Shown in pieces: positions 10,083 to 18,758 of a DNA stretch of 64,000 nt. The notes beneath the pieces were generated by a model. The model saw nothing but the letters and a program-made list of their open reading frames with translations. It was not told the DNA's origin and searched no databases. Positions within the stretch are counted from its first letter, which is position 1; every line of letters begins with the position of its first letter. Both the position numbers and the translations under genes were made by a program. This DNA is from Flagellimonas aurea (GTDB lineage Bacteria > Bacteroidota > Bacteroidia > Flavobacteriales > Flavobacteriaceae): positions 1 through 64,000 of the forward strand of contig NZ_JAFLNL010000012.1 of assembly GCF_017313785.1 (NCBI RefSeq), given 5' to 3'.

Positions 10083-10619
10083 TTATGAGTTTAAGGAATC
10101 CAAAAATGTATCCAGCGCCTGTTTGTGTTCAATTTGTAGGGTCTTGTCCAAAATACCATCATCACCAAAATTCTCATAAAAAGAGGGTAATGAAAAGCTC
10201 GCTGTTATTTCCGCGCCAAATCTTGGCAGCATGCCTTCAATAACAGTAAAAGAACCTTTTGCGCCACGTCTGCCGCCCGATGTGGACATCAAAAACACCT
10301 TGGTGCTTTCCAAAAAATTACGGTCCATGCGGGACAACCAATCCAATACATTCTTAAAATATGCGGACGGATTGCCATTATGCTCGTTTACGGACAAAAT
10401 AAGTGCATCCGAACTGTTGATTTTTGCTTTCAAATCCTGTAAGAAATCAGCATATCCATCTGATTTCTCCAAATCTTCACTGAACATGGGAAATGCATGT
10501 TCCGCCATGTTTAAGAGTTGAATATCATGCTGTTGAACCAAGGAAACAGTAAATTTTACCAATCTAAAATTGATAGAAGTGGAAGAATTACTCCCCGCTA
10601 ATGCCAAAATTGCAGCCAT
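10083..10619 (-). CDS. NADPH-dependent FMN reductase family protein
   Basis: The 178-residue protein has the flavodoxin-like fold of NADPH-dependent FMN/quinone reductases: LALAGSNSSTSINFRLV at the N-terminus (phosphate-binding loop), SVNEHNGNPSAYFKNVLDWLSR in the middle and the glycine-rich STSGGRRGA near the flavin site. It probably reduces flavins, quinones or azo compounds in the cytosol; the real substrate is unknown. It is the promoter-proximal gene of a pair with pabB and is divergent from the acyltransferase gene. Confidence 0.85.
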   Translation of the reverse strand: MAAILALAGSNSSTSINFRLVKFTVSLVQQHDIQLLNMAEHAFPMFSEDLEKSDGYADFLQDLKAKINSSDALILSVNEHNGNPSAYFKNVLDWLSRMDRNFLESTKVFLMSTSGGRRGAKGSFTVIEGMLPRFGAEITASFSLPSFYENFGDDGILDKTLQIEHKQALDTFLDSLNS

Positions 10620-10749
10620 ATCATGGAATTGTTGATTGTTTCGCTAAAATACCCCAATTGGAAGTTAGATGCGACTATTTTGCATATTTTTGATGCGGCC
10701 AACATCTAAACTACTTGCTAAACAAGTATATAGGGTGAATCAAATACAA

Positions 10750-11946
10750 ATGACTGCAAAGACTGACAGACTATTTTTTGTGGATGCCATGCGTGCATGG
10801 GCAATTTTGATGATGCTGCAAGGACATTTTATAGATGGCCTGCTAGACCCTGTTTTTAGGGATGCCGGCAACACTACCTATAACATCTGGTTGTATTTTA
10901 GGGGAATAACTGCTCCCGTGTTTTTTACGGTCTCCGGTTTTATTTTTACCTATCTATTGATTCGGGTTCCACAAAGTGGTATGGAAAACCCAAGGGTGGC
11001 CAAGGGAATCCGACGTGGGCTACAATTACTGCTCATTGGCTATTTGCTTCGAATGAATCTTGGAGGATTATTTAAAGGAGAAATTTATGATTCTTTCTAT
11101 CTGGTAGATGTTCTCCACTGTATCGGTCTATCTATTTTGGGGCTTATAGGTGTTTATGTGCCGACTGCAAAAAAGAAAAGCTACGTTTTTCCGACCGTTC
11201 TTGTGATCATCACATTGGTGCTTTTCCTGTTCGAAAGGGTTTACAAGGATTGGTCCTTTGCATTTTTGCCCGACTTTTTGGCAAATTACTTTACAAAGGC
11301 CAACGGGTCCGTGTTCACTATTATTCCATGGTTTGGCTACACAACCATTGGGGCATTTATCTCCGTGCTCTTCACTAGGTTCAAAAATTATAGGCATTTG
11401 TACCCTGCTGCCATTTCCATTGCGTTGGCCGTTGGTTATCTGTTGATTTATCAATCGTCCAATTTCTTTGAAATCGTTTACGAAAGGACCGGGTTCAATT
11501 TTCTCAAACAACTGCTCACCAACAACTACCTATTTATTCGGTTGGGCGATGTTTTTGTAGTTTTTGCCGTGTTTATGATACTCCGCAGATTAATGACCAA
11601 CAAGACTGTTTTGAAAATCGGGGCAAGTACTTTGTCTATCTATGTGATTCACTTTGTTATCCTTTACGGCAGTCTTACAGGCTTGGGGCTCTATCGGTTC
11701 TTTCACCATTCACTTTCTCCAGAGATCGTGGTTCCCGGTGCACTTGCATTTATGATTACGTGCACATGGTTGTCCCTTCAATACAACAAGTACGAATTGG
11801 GCATCAAAACACAGATTTCTTCAGGTCTTGCGTTCATCAAAACCCAGGCAATCGAACTTAAAGAATTATCCATTCCGGTACTTCGAGAAGTTTTTATCCG
11901 TGTTCGTATTTTCCTAAGACGCATTTTCCGAACTGTCAGGAGCTAA
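10750..11946 (+). CDS. Heparan-alpha-glucosaminide N-acetyltransferase-like membrane protein (DUF1624 type)
   Basis: About 398 residues and many membrane helices. The N-terminus FFVDAMRAWAILMMLQGHFIDG matches the HGSNAT/acyltransferase-3-like pattern (R-x-x-D...M...H) in which a histidine in the first helix is central. Such proteins move acyl groups across the inner membrane onto sugars. I chose the ATG at 10750 because the family motif starts a few residues later; an upstream in-frame ATG at 10669 would overlap a TATTTTTG promoter-like element at 10685-10692. The basic C-terminal tail (RVRIFLRRIFRTVRS) is unusual. The substrate is unknown. Confidence 0.75.
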   Translation: MTAKTDRLFFVDAMRAWAILMMLQGHFIDGLLDPVFRDAGNTTYNIWLYFRGITAPVFFTVSGFIFTYLLIRVPQSGMENPRVAKGIRRGLQLLLIGYLLRMNLGGLFKGEIYDSFYLVDVLHCIGLSILGLIGVYVPTAKKKSYVFPTVLVIITLVLFLFERVYKDWSFAFLPDFLANYFTKANGSVFTIIPWFGYTTIGAFISVLFTRFKNYRHLYPAAISIALAVGYLLIYQSSNFFEIVYERTGFNFLKQLLTNNYLFIRLGDVFVVFAVFMILRRLMTNKTVLKIGASTLSIYVIHFVILYGSLTGLGLYRFFHHSLSPEIVVPGALAFMITCTWLSLQYNKYELGIKTQISSGLAFIKTQAIELKELSIPVLREVFIRVRIFLRRIFRTVRS

Positions 11947-11948
11947 AA

Positions 11949-11978
11949 AAAGCATCCAATCCTAAGACTGAATGCTTT
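11949..11978 (-). terminator. Stem-loop terminator between convergent genes
   Basis: AAAGCAT (11949-11955) pairs with ATGCTTT (11972-11978). On the minus strand the stem is followed by a run of T residues, so it mainly serves lpdA; it could also stop readthrough from the plus-strand acyltransferase gene. Confidence 0.55.
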
Positions 11979-12003
11979 CTATAAATCATTTTGATTTTCC
12001 TAT

Positions 12004-13407
12004 CTACACATGCAATGCCCTATCATCCGTAGCGGCCAACGCAGCTTCCTTAACGGCTTCGGCAAAGGTTGGGTGCGCATGGCTCATACGTGAAATGTCT
12101 TCGGCAGATGCCCGGAACTCCATAGCGGTAACGCCTTCGGCAATCAAATCGGCACAACGTGCCCCGATCATATGGATGCCCAGCACCTCATCGGTATTCT
12201 TATCGGCCAAAATTTTCACAAAACCATCCAAATCCATACTGGCTCGGGATCTTCCCAACGCTCTCATCGGGAACTGACCTGATTTGTATTCCACGCCTTC
12301 TTCCTTCAATTGCTCCTCTGTTTTGCCCACAGCGGCAACTTCCGGCCAGGTGTAGACCACTCCCGGAATCAAATTGTAATCGATATGTGGTTTTTGTCCC
12401 GCTAAAATTTCAGCGACCATGGTTCCTTCTTCCTCGGCTTTGTGGGCCAACATAGCTCCTTTTACTACATCGCCGATAGCGTAAATGTTGGACACATTGG
12501 TCTGTAGATGCTCGTTCACCTCTACTCTACCTCTATCGTCCAATTTTACTCCTGCTGCTTCAGCGTTCAATCCATCGGTATATGGTTTACGGCCTACGCT
12601 TACCAAACAGTAGTCCCCTTTAATGGTGACTTCCTCGCCTTTTTTGTCGTCGGCCTTTACAATGACCTCATCGCCTTTGCGCTCTACGGATTTAACTTTA
12701 TGGGAAAGGTTGAACTTTACCTTTTGCTTTTTCATCACTTTGGCAAGTTCTTTGGACAATGCGCCGTCCATTCCCGGGATAATGCGATCCATGTACTCCA
12801 CTACGGTAACATCGGCACCCAAGCGTTTGTACACTTGGCCAAGTTCCAACCCTATGACACCTCCTCCGATAACAATCAGGTGTTTTGGTATTTCTTTCAA
12901 TTTCAATGCCTCCGTGGACGTGATTACACGCTCCTTATCAATCTCGATAAATGGCAAGGATGATGGTTTTGATCCCGTGGCAATAATGATGTTCTTGGCC
13001 TCGATGGTCTCCTCTCCGTCCTCTTTTTTAATTTGGACGTGTGTCGCATCCTTAAAACTTCCCACTCCGTGATAGACATCGATTTTATTCTTGTCCATCA
13101 AAAACTCGATGCCCTTGGTGGTCTGGTCCACAACGCCTTGTTTGCGATCGATCATTTGTTTCAGGTTCACTTTGATCTCGCCCGGGATATCGATACCGTG
13201 CTCCTCAAAGTGCTTAACGGCATCCTCGTAGTGGTGCGATGAGTCCAAAAGTGCCTTGGACGGGATACAGCCTACATTTAAGCAGGTTCCGCCAAGGGTG
13301 GCATATTTTTCTATAATCGCCGTTTTCATTCCCAATTGGGCACATCGTATTGCCGCCACATAGCCTCCTGGTCCAGAGCCGATAATGGCTACATCATATT
13401 GATTCAT
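12004..13407 (-). CDS. lpdA: Dihydrolipoyl dehydrogenase
   Basis: The 467-residue flavoprotein has the FAD-binding GSGPGGYVAA motif at the N-terminus, the redox disulfide C42-C47 in GGTCLNVGCIPSKALL, a second NAD-binding site VIGGGVIGLELG, and the C-terminal catalytic pair H445 and E450 in SHAHPTFAEA. It reoxidises dihydrolipoamide in the E3 component of pyruvate and 2-oxoglutarate dehydrogenase complexes and the glycine cleavage system. No E1/E2 gene is adjacent, which is common in flavobacteria. All catalytic residues are present. Confidence 0.96.
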   Translation of the reverse strand: MNQYDVAIIGSGPGGYVAAIRCAQLGMKTAIIEKYATLGGTCLNVGCIPSKALLDSSHHYEDAVKHFEEHGIDIPGEIKVNLKQMIDRKQGVVDQTTKGIEFLMDKNKIDVYHGVGSFKDATHVQIKKEDGEETIEAKNIIIATGSKPSSLPFIEIDKERVITSTEALKLKEIPKHLIVIGGGVIGLELGQVYKRLGADVTVVEYMDRIIPGMDGALSKELAKVMKKQKVKFNLSHKVKSVERKGDEVIVKADDKKGEEVTIKGDYCLVSVGRKPYTDGLNAEAAGVKLDDRGRVEVNEHLQTNVSNIYAIGDVVKGAMLAHKAEEEGTMVAEILAGQKPHIDYNLIPGVVYTWPEVAAVGKTEEQLKEEGVEYKSGQFPMRALGRSRASMDLDGFVKILADKNTDEVLGIHMIGARCADLIAEGVTAMEFRASAEDISRMSHAHPTFAEAVKEAALAATDDRALHV

Positions 13408-13857
13408 ATTATAATAATTGTAAGGATAATTGCTAAAAAACTGTGTTTCTGTAAAACAAGTGTAAAAATACGAATGTTTTTCGGGACAGTACCAATCTAT
13501 TCTGCGGGATTGTTTGGGGTTGCTCGGTTATTTGGTTATTTGGTTATTTGGATGATTGGATTGTTCGATTGTTGTAAATTGTTTAGTGTTAACTGCTTAC
13601 TGCATACCGGCTCCCGACTCTAGAAACTTATAATTTTACACTTTGTCCTTCCAGCACTGCCTACTGCTTACTGACTTTAGATTTTAAAAACTTACAATTT
13701 AGTACGTTGTACTCTGTCCCTCCAGCCCTCCCCACTGCCAGACTCCCAGCTTACACTTTTATGTCTTTTGTCTTGGTTCTTGAATCTTACATCTGATTTC
13801 TAAACTGCTGGCAACTGGTAATTGCTCATTGTAAACTGCCCACTGCCCACTGATTCC
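13408..13857. other. 450-bp intergenic region with low-complexity repeats
   Basis: No gene is visible. Three tandem copies of GGTTATTT lie at 13526-13549. Between about 13580 and 13855 short degenerate units built on ACTGC occur over and over (for example CTGCTTACTGC, CTACTGCTTACTG, CTGCCCACTGCCCACTG). The region lies upstream of lpdA and downstream of the Lrp gene and may have grown by replication slippage. Confidence 0.6.
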
Positions 13858-14316
13858 TTAAATATGCACCGAAGGGCTGTTCTTCACCTCCTTGATCACA
13901 AATGAGCTCTGGGTGTTGCCGATATTGGCGATTGCGGTTAGTTTGGTGAGCATAAATTCGCGATAGCTTTTCATGTCCTTTAGGAATATTTTTAAGATAT
14001 AATCGTAATCCCCTCCCACATGGAAGCATTCGGATACTTCTTTAAGCTGCAGGACCTCACGTTCAAATTTGATAACGTTTTCCTTGGTGTGCTGTACCAA
14101 ACGTATCTGACAAAGCACCATAAAATCGCGGCCCACCTTCACCTTGTCCACCAAGGCCGTGTATTGCGTGATCACTCCGTTCCGCTCCAAACGGCGGATG
14201 CGCTCGTAAACGGCAGTCTTGGACAAATGCAAAGCATCCGCATATTGTTTGGTGGTTTTTTTGCTGTCGTTTTGGAGTAATCTGAGCAACTCAATATCTA
14301 CATTATCCAGTTTCAT
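13858..14316 (-). CDS. Lrp/AsnC family transcriptional regulator
   Basis: The 152-residue protein has an N-terminal winged HTH (LDNVDIELLRLLQNDSKKT, then LSKTAVYERIRRLERNGVI) and a C-terminal RAM/AsnC effector domain with FHVGGDYDYILKIFLKDM. It is divergent from the PLP-lyase gene across a 151-bp AT-rich gap, the usual layout for a local regulator that senses an amino acid and controls its catabolic genes. The likely target is the lyase/antiporter pair; the effector is probably a sulfur amino acid (inference). Confidence 0.9.
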   Translation of the reverse strand: MKLDNVDIELLRLLQNDSKKTTKQYADALHLSKTAVYERIRRLERNGVITQYTALVDKVKVGRDFMVLCQIRLVQHTKENVIKFEREVLQLKEVSECFHVGGDYDYILKIFLKDMKSYREFMLTKLTAIANIGNTQSSFVIKEVKNSPSVHI

Positions 14317-14467
14317 ACCGACGATTTTTCTAATTGGAACATCAAAAATCCAATTTTACGGAACAATTTCCTAATATTTTTATGTAATTAGATTATTCAT
14401 CTTCATTTATCATAATCTATTGATTTTTGGGTCTACATATTTTTATTTTTACTAAAAACAGCTCATT

Positions 14468-15688
14468 ATGGACTATAAAGCATCGGAACACATTCAAGAC
14501 CTTCAATATTTTGGTGAATTCGGAGGTGTAAATCCCTCCATATCAGATTCTTCCACCTATACGTTTCTATCAGCAAAAACCATGTTCGATACGTTTGAAG
14601 GGAACACCGAGGGTTGCTATTTGTACAGTCGCCACTCCTCCCCGTCCAACTTGTATTTGGGCGAGGCCATGGCACAATTGGAAGGCACGGAATCGGCCAA
14701 TGTGTATGCTAGCGGGATGGGCGCCATTACCGCAGTGATTCTTCAATTGTGCGATGCTGGAGACCATATTGTGTGTAGCCGAACCATTTACGGTGGGACC
14801 TACGCTTTCCTGAAAAATTTTGTGAAGAAGTTCAATATGGACGTTTCCTTTGTGGATATTACCGATTTGGAAACCGTGGCGAACTCCATCACACCAAAAA
14901 CCAAAATGATCTATTGCGAGGCAGTGAGCAATCCTTTACTGGAAATTGCGGATATTCCTTCGTTGTCCAAAATCGCCAAGAAAAATGATATGCCCTTGGT
15001 GGTGGACAATACGTTTTCACCGCTGACCATCAACGCAGCAAAGCTGGGTGCCGATATTGTAGTGCACAGTCTTACCAAATTCATCAATGGCACTAGTGAT
15101 TGTGTTGCTGGCGCTGTTTGTGCCTCTACCGATTTCTGTTTGAGCTTAAAAGATGTGAACAATGGAGCGGGAATGCTCTTGGGCAGTACATTGGATAGCT
15201 TACGTGCCGCATCCATTTTGAAGAATATGCGAACGCTGCACATCCGAATAAAAAAACATAGTGAAAATGCCCACTTCCTCGCCGAACAGTTTGAAAAAGA
15301 TGGTTTAAAAGTAGTGTATCCCGGTCTGGAAAGTCATTCCGGGCACCATTTGATGAAATCCCAAATGAACACAGAATACGGTTTTGGTGGAATGCTTACC
15401 CTTGATGTAGGCTCCGTGGAACGGGCAAATGCCTTGATGGAACTGATGCAAAAAGAAAAATTGGGCTATCTGGCAGTAAGCCTTGGCTTTTACAAAACAT
15501 TGTTCAGCGCTTCGGGAACCTCTACATCTTCCGAAATACCCGAAGAAGAACAAAAGGAACTGGGTCTATCCCAAGGACTTATCCGTTTTTCCATTGGTCT
15601 GGACAATGATATCCGAAAGACATACACCACCATGAGAAGCTGTATGGAAAAGTTGGATATTCTATCGCCAGATGCAAGTTTGGCCTAG
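14468..15688 (+). CDS. Cys/Met metabolism PLP-dependent lyase (methionine gamma-lyase-like)
   Basis: The 406-residue protein is a trans-sulfuration family PLP enzyme: YSRHSSPSN near residue 53, PLP-ring aspartate D180 in VVDNTF, and Schiff-base lysine K204 in VHSLTKFINGTSD. Candidate activities are methionine gamma-lyase, cystathionine gamma-lyase or gamma-synthase. In the segment where methionine gamma-lyases usually carry a catalytic Cys (YGCT), this protein has YGGT (residues 108-111), so a strict methionine gamma-lyase label is not secure. An Lrp regulator lies upstream and an NhaC antiporter downstream, which favours a catabolic role. Confidence 0.85.
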   Translation: MDYKASEHIQDLQYFGEFGGVNPSISDSSTYTFLSAKTMFDTFEGNTEGCYLYSRHSSPSNLYLGEAMAQLEGTESANVYASGMGAITAVILQLCDAGDHIVCSRTIYGGTYAFLKNFVKKFNMDVSFVDITDLETVANSITPKTKMIYCEAVSNPLLEIADIPSLSKIAKKNDMPLVVDNTFSPLTINAAKLGADIVVHSLTKFINGTSDCVAGAVCASTDFCLSLKDVNNGAGMLLGSTLDSLRAASILKNMRTLHIRIKKHSENAHFLAEQFEKDGLKVVYPGLESHSGHHLMKSQMNTEYGFGGMLTLDVGSVERANALMELMQKEKLGYLAVSLGFYKTLFSASGTSTSSEIPEEEQKELGLSQGLIRFSIGLDNDIRKTYTTMRSCMEKLDILSPDASLA

Positions 15689-15760
15689 TTAAGTCGACTA
15701 ATGCAGTTTGCACAACATGGTGCAAAATCGTAATATTACCTCTTAACAAACTCAGACCAA

Positions 15761-17251
15761 ATGCCGAACAAAGAGGAAAAACCAAAATTTAGGGAAGACG
15801 AACATATTGTAGAGAACAAACAACTGTGCATCACGGAAGCGTTGATACCCGTTTTCGCCCTTGTTGCCATGCTGGCCTACAATGTTTTTGTTTTTGGTGA
15901 TGACGCCCTGAGCGGTTCCAACCAGTTTATACTCTTAATGGGCGGAGCGGTCGCAGCAATCATTGGTTTTTTCAACAAGGTATCCTATGATCAAATGATC
16001 GATGAGGTCGCCGAGAATGTTAGGTCCACCACAGGTGCTTTGCTGATCCTTTTAATGGTAGGTGCTTTATCCGGAACTTGGCTCGTGAGCGGAATAATTC
16101 CCGCAATGATCTATTACGGACTTCAAATATTGAATCCCACCATATTTTTGGCCGCTTGTGTGGTTATCTGCGCCATTATTTCCATTGCTACGGGAAGTAG
16201 CTGGACAACAGCCGCGACTGTTGGTATTGCCTTGATAGGTATCGGGGAAGCCTTGGGCATTTCGTTGGGAATGACGGCCGGCGCCGTGCTTTCCGGCGCT
16301 TACTTCGGGGATAAAATGTCGCCATTGAGCGATACCACCAATTTGGCTCCTGCCATGGCAGGAGGGGATTTGTTTTCCCACATTCGATATATGACCCTCA
16401 CTACGGTTCCGACCATCGTGGTCACCTTGGTTGTGTTTATTATTCTTGGTTTTACTATAGATACATCCGGAGTGGCGGACACAAGTTCGCTCCTTACCAA
16501 TATTGGGTCTACCTTCAATATTAATGGTTGGCTGTTTATTGTACCCTTGGTCGTAATTGGATTGATTCTTAAAAAGGCGCCACCATTGATGGCTCTTTTG
16601 GTAGGAACTTTGTTGGGCGGTGTGTTTGCGCTAATTTTTCAGCCTGACATCGTAGCCAATATTGGTGGGGGCACCGCGTTGAATTTTGAAACAGGGTACA
16701 AAGGAATTATGAATGCCATCACGGTTGATACCGAAATTGCCACAAATGATCCTGCCCTGAACGATTTATTCTCTTCGGGTGGAATGTCCGGTATGCTCGG
16801 CACCATTTGGTTGATAGTCTGCGCCATGGTATTTGGCGGAATTATGGACGGTATCGGGGCTTTGGAGCGCATCACGGAATCCCTTCTAAAATTGGCAAAG
16901 ACCACTTTTGGACTGTTCGCAAGCACCGTGGGAAGCTGTTTGGCCTTGAACGTAACCGCTTCCGACCAGTATTTGGCCATTGTAGTGCCCGGTAAAATGT
17001 TCTCCAAAGCTTATAAAGAGCGTGGTCTTGCGCCGGAAAACCTGAGCCGCTCCTTAGAGGATTCCGGTACAGTCACCTCCGTTCTTGTACCTTGGAACAC
17101 TTGTGGTGCTTATCACAGTAGTGTTTTAGGCGTTGGCGTCGGTGAGTACTTCCTGTATGCTATTTTCAATTGGTTAAGCCCCATAATGACGTTGCTTTTT
17201 GCTGCTTTCCGAATCAAGATCAAGCAACTTACTACCACGGCCTCTGAATAA
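15761..17251 (+). CDS. NhaC-family Na+/H+ antiporter-like transporter
   Basis: The 496-residue polytopic protein shows NhaC-family features: repeated Gly/Ala-rich helices, GSSWTTAATVGIALIGIG, AYFGDKMSPLSDTTNLAPA and a C-terminal half with SRSLEDSGTVTSVLVPWNTCG. Family members exchange Na+ for H+ or for organic substrates. It starts 72 bp after the PLP-lyase gene on the same strand, so it may import a sulfur amino acid or export an organic acid linked to that enzyme rather than serve general pH homeostasis; this is inference. Confidence 0.85.
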   Translation: MPNKEEKPKFREDEHIVENKQLCITEALIPVFALVAMLAYNVFVFGDDALSGSNQFILLMGGAVAAIIGFFNKVSYDQMIDEVAENVRSTTGALLILLMVGALSGTWLVSGIIPAMIYYGLQILNPTIFLAACVVICAIISIATGSSWTTAATVGIALIGIGEALGISLGMTAGAVLSGAYFGDKMSPLSDTTNLAPAMAGGDLFSHIRYMTLTTVPTIVVTLVVFIILGFTIDTSGVADTSSLLTNIGSTFNINGWLFIVPLVVIGLILKKAPPLMALLVGTLLGGVFALIFQPDIVANIGGGTALNFETGYKGIMNAITVDTEIATNDPALNDLFSSGGMSGMLGTIWLIVCAMVFGGIMDGIGALERITESLLKLAKTTFGLFASTVGSCLALNVTASDQYLAIVVPGKMFSKAYKERGLAPENLSRSLEDSGTVTSVLVPWNTCGAYHSSVLGVGVGEYFLYAIFNWLSPIMTLLFAAFRIKIKQLTTTASE

Positions 17252-17422
17252 ATTTTCTTTTCAGCTTTTTCAATACATCGACTTCTTTGAGAAGTCATCA
17301 AAAATTGATGCGCAATTTTGCCACAACCTCAATATTGATAGTGCTTTTTTATGGCATAGTCACGGCTTATCCAACCATAAGAAATACTAATTTTTAAGCT
17401 GGTAAAAGCCGTAAAACCACCC

Positions 17423-17430
17423 TATTTTTG
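17423..17430 (+). promoter_or_regulatory. Bacteroidota-type -7 element before the peroxiredoxin gene
   Basis: TATTTTTG matches the TAnnTTTG consensus and lies 31 bp before the peroxiredoxin ATG. No clear TTTG-type -33 element is visible at the usual spacing, so support is partial. Confidence 0.4.
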
Positions 17431-17460
17431 CTACTCGAAAATTTAAAAAACATCCAATAA

Positions 17461-18105
17461 ATGACTTTAGTAGGAAGAAAATTTCCAAACATTGAAGTAA
17501 ACGCCATCGACGAATTGGGCGATACGTTCAAAATCAACATTTTAGAGAAAGCCAAAACAGAAAACAAGAAGGTTTTATTATTCTGGTATCCAAAAGATTT
17601 CACTTTTGTTTGTCCGACCGAGCTTTTTGCCTTTCAACAAAACCTAAGTGAGTTTGAAAAGAGAAATACCATTGTTATCGGAGCTTCTTGCGATACTGCC
17701 GAAGTACATTTTGCTTGGTTGAACACAGAAAAGGACAACGGAGGAATAGAAGGTGTAACCTACCCTATCGTTTCTGACAGCAATAGAAACTTGGCTTCTG
17801 CCTTGGGCATCTTGGACATCATGAAAGAAGACTATAACGAGGAGACCAATTCTGTTGTAGTGGAAGGTGACAACGTGACCTACAGAGCCACTTATTTGAT
17901 TGATGAAGAAGGGACCGTATTCCATGAAAGCATCAACCACATGCCATTGGGTAGAAACGTGAAGGAATTTTTGCGTTTGGTAGATGCCTACACACACGTT
18001 CAGGAAAAAGGAGAGGTTTGCCCAGCCAACTGGGAAGAAGGAAAACAAGCCATGAACGCGGACAGAGCCGGTGTTTCCGATTACTTGGCCAATCACGTAA
18101 ACTAA
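17461..18105 (+). CDS. ahpC: 2-Cys peroxiredoxin (AhpC/Prx1 type)
   Basis: The 214-residue protein has peroxidatic C51 in DFTFVCPTELFAF and resolving C187 in GEVCPANWEEGKQ, the two cysteines of a typical 2-Cys peroxiredoxin. It reduces H2O2 and organic peroxides in the cytosol. A CGNC thioredoxin gene follows after 5 bp and no AhpF gene is present, so the thioredoxin is the likely reductant. Confidence 0.92.
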   Translation: MTLVGRKFPNIEVNAIDELGDTFKINILEKAKTENKKVLLFWYPKDFTFVCPTELFAFQQNLSEFEKRNTIVIGASCDTAEVHFAWLNTEKDNGGIEGVTYPIVSDSNRNLASALGILDIMKEDYNEETNSVVVEGDNVTYRATYLIDEEGTVFHESINHMPLGRNVKEFLRLVDAYTHVQEKGEVCPANWEEGKQAMNADRAGVSDYLANHVN

Positions 18106-18110
18106 GCACT

Positions 18111-18425
18111 ATGGTTGTAGAATTGGACAAAGACAATTTAAGCGAAGTCATTGCCAACAATGACAACGTAGTGGTGCAGTACAGCGCATCTTGGTGCGGC
18201 AACTGCAGGATCATGAAACCCAAGTTCAAAAAGGAAGCCTCTTTGAACGAGAACATAACCTTTGTAATGGTAGATGCCGAAAAATTCCCGGAATCCAGAA
18301 AACTGGCCAACGTGGACAATTTGCCCACCTTCGCCGCCTTTTCAAAAGGATTGTTGAAGAATCAGGTACAGACCAATAAATATGATGTTTTAAAAGACTT
18401 GATCAATGAAGTTGCCCATAATTAA
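18111..18425 (+). CDS. Thioredoxin-family protein with CGNC active site
   Basis: The 104-residue single thioredoxin domain has SASWCGNCRIMKPKF, active-site C29 and C32. The CGNC (not CGPC) site is expected to shift the redox potential. I chose the ATG at 18111 because the domain starts directly there and it lies 5 bp after the peroxiredoxin stop; a longer in-frame reading would overlap that gene. It probably reduces the upstream peroxiredoxin. Its last 20 bp overlap the next gene, a sign of translational coupling. Confidence 0.88.
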   Translation: MVVELDKDNLSEVIANNDNVVVQYSASWCGNCRIMKPKFKKEASLNENITFVMVDAEKFPESRKLANVDNLPTFAAFSKGLLKNQVQTNKYDVLKDLINEVAHN

Positions 18426-18663
18426 ACAGTTGGTCAATTTTGCCGAGGAGCACGACGAGGATTACCTTCAGGAAACTGCTGATACCCTCGAAAGTGTATG
18501 TGAAGTTTCCAGTTTAAAAGATGAGGAACTGGATATGATCGGGGAATTGATCTCCAATATTTATGGGGCCCTGGAAGTATCCAACGAAATCAAGAAAGGA
18601 ACTCCTAAAAAAGAAGCCCTTAACGCTTTTATGTCGAGGGTGCTCGGCTCCATAGACAAGTAA
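18406..18663 (+). CDS. DUF6952-like small protein
   Basis: The 85-residue acidic, helical protein (KLPIIKQLVNFAEEHDEDY, then LKDEELDMIGELISNIYGA) resembles a short conserved family found in Flavobacteriia that I associate with DUF6952. It overlaps the thioredoxin gene by 20 bp, so co-translation is likely and suggests an accessory role in the thioredoxin/peroxiredoxin system. There is no signal peptide, no cysteine-based active site and no known function. Confidence 0.75.
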   Translation: MKLPIIKQLVNFAEEHDEDYLQETADTLESVCEVSSLKDEELDMIGELISNIYGALEVSNEIKKGTPKKEALNAFMSRVLGSIDK

Positions 18664-18691
18664 CGGACATTGTCATAAACATTAAAATAAG

Positions 18692-18726
18692 AACCTTCCC
18701 GTAACAGACTTCGGGAAGGTTTTTTT
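18692..18726 (+). terminator. Rho-independent terminator of the peroxiredoxin operon
   Basis: AACCTTCCCG (18692-18701) pairs perfectly with CGGGAAGGTT (18712-18721) over a 10-nt loop, followed by a T tract. It closes the peroxiredoxin-thioredoxin-DUF6952 unit and separates it from tpx. Confidence 0.92.
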
Positions 18727-18728
18727 AG

Positions 18729-18736
18729 TATTTTTG
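18729..18736 (+). promoter_or_regulatory. Bacteroidota-type -7 element before tpx
   Basis: TATTTTTG matches TAnnTTTG, lies directly behind the terminator and 23 bp before the tpx ATG, so tpx probably has its own promoter and a very short leader. A -33 element is not evident. Confidence 0.42.
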
Positions 18737-18758
18737 GTCCTGAATCAAAACTACTACT

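Noticed and set aside
14317..14467. Lrp operator in the divergent gap
   Set aside because: The gap is AT-rich with several weak palindromes, but none is distinct enough to call an Lrp site.
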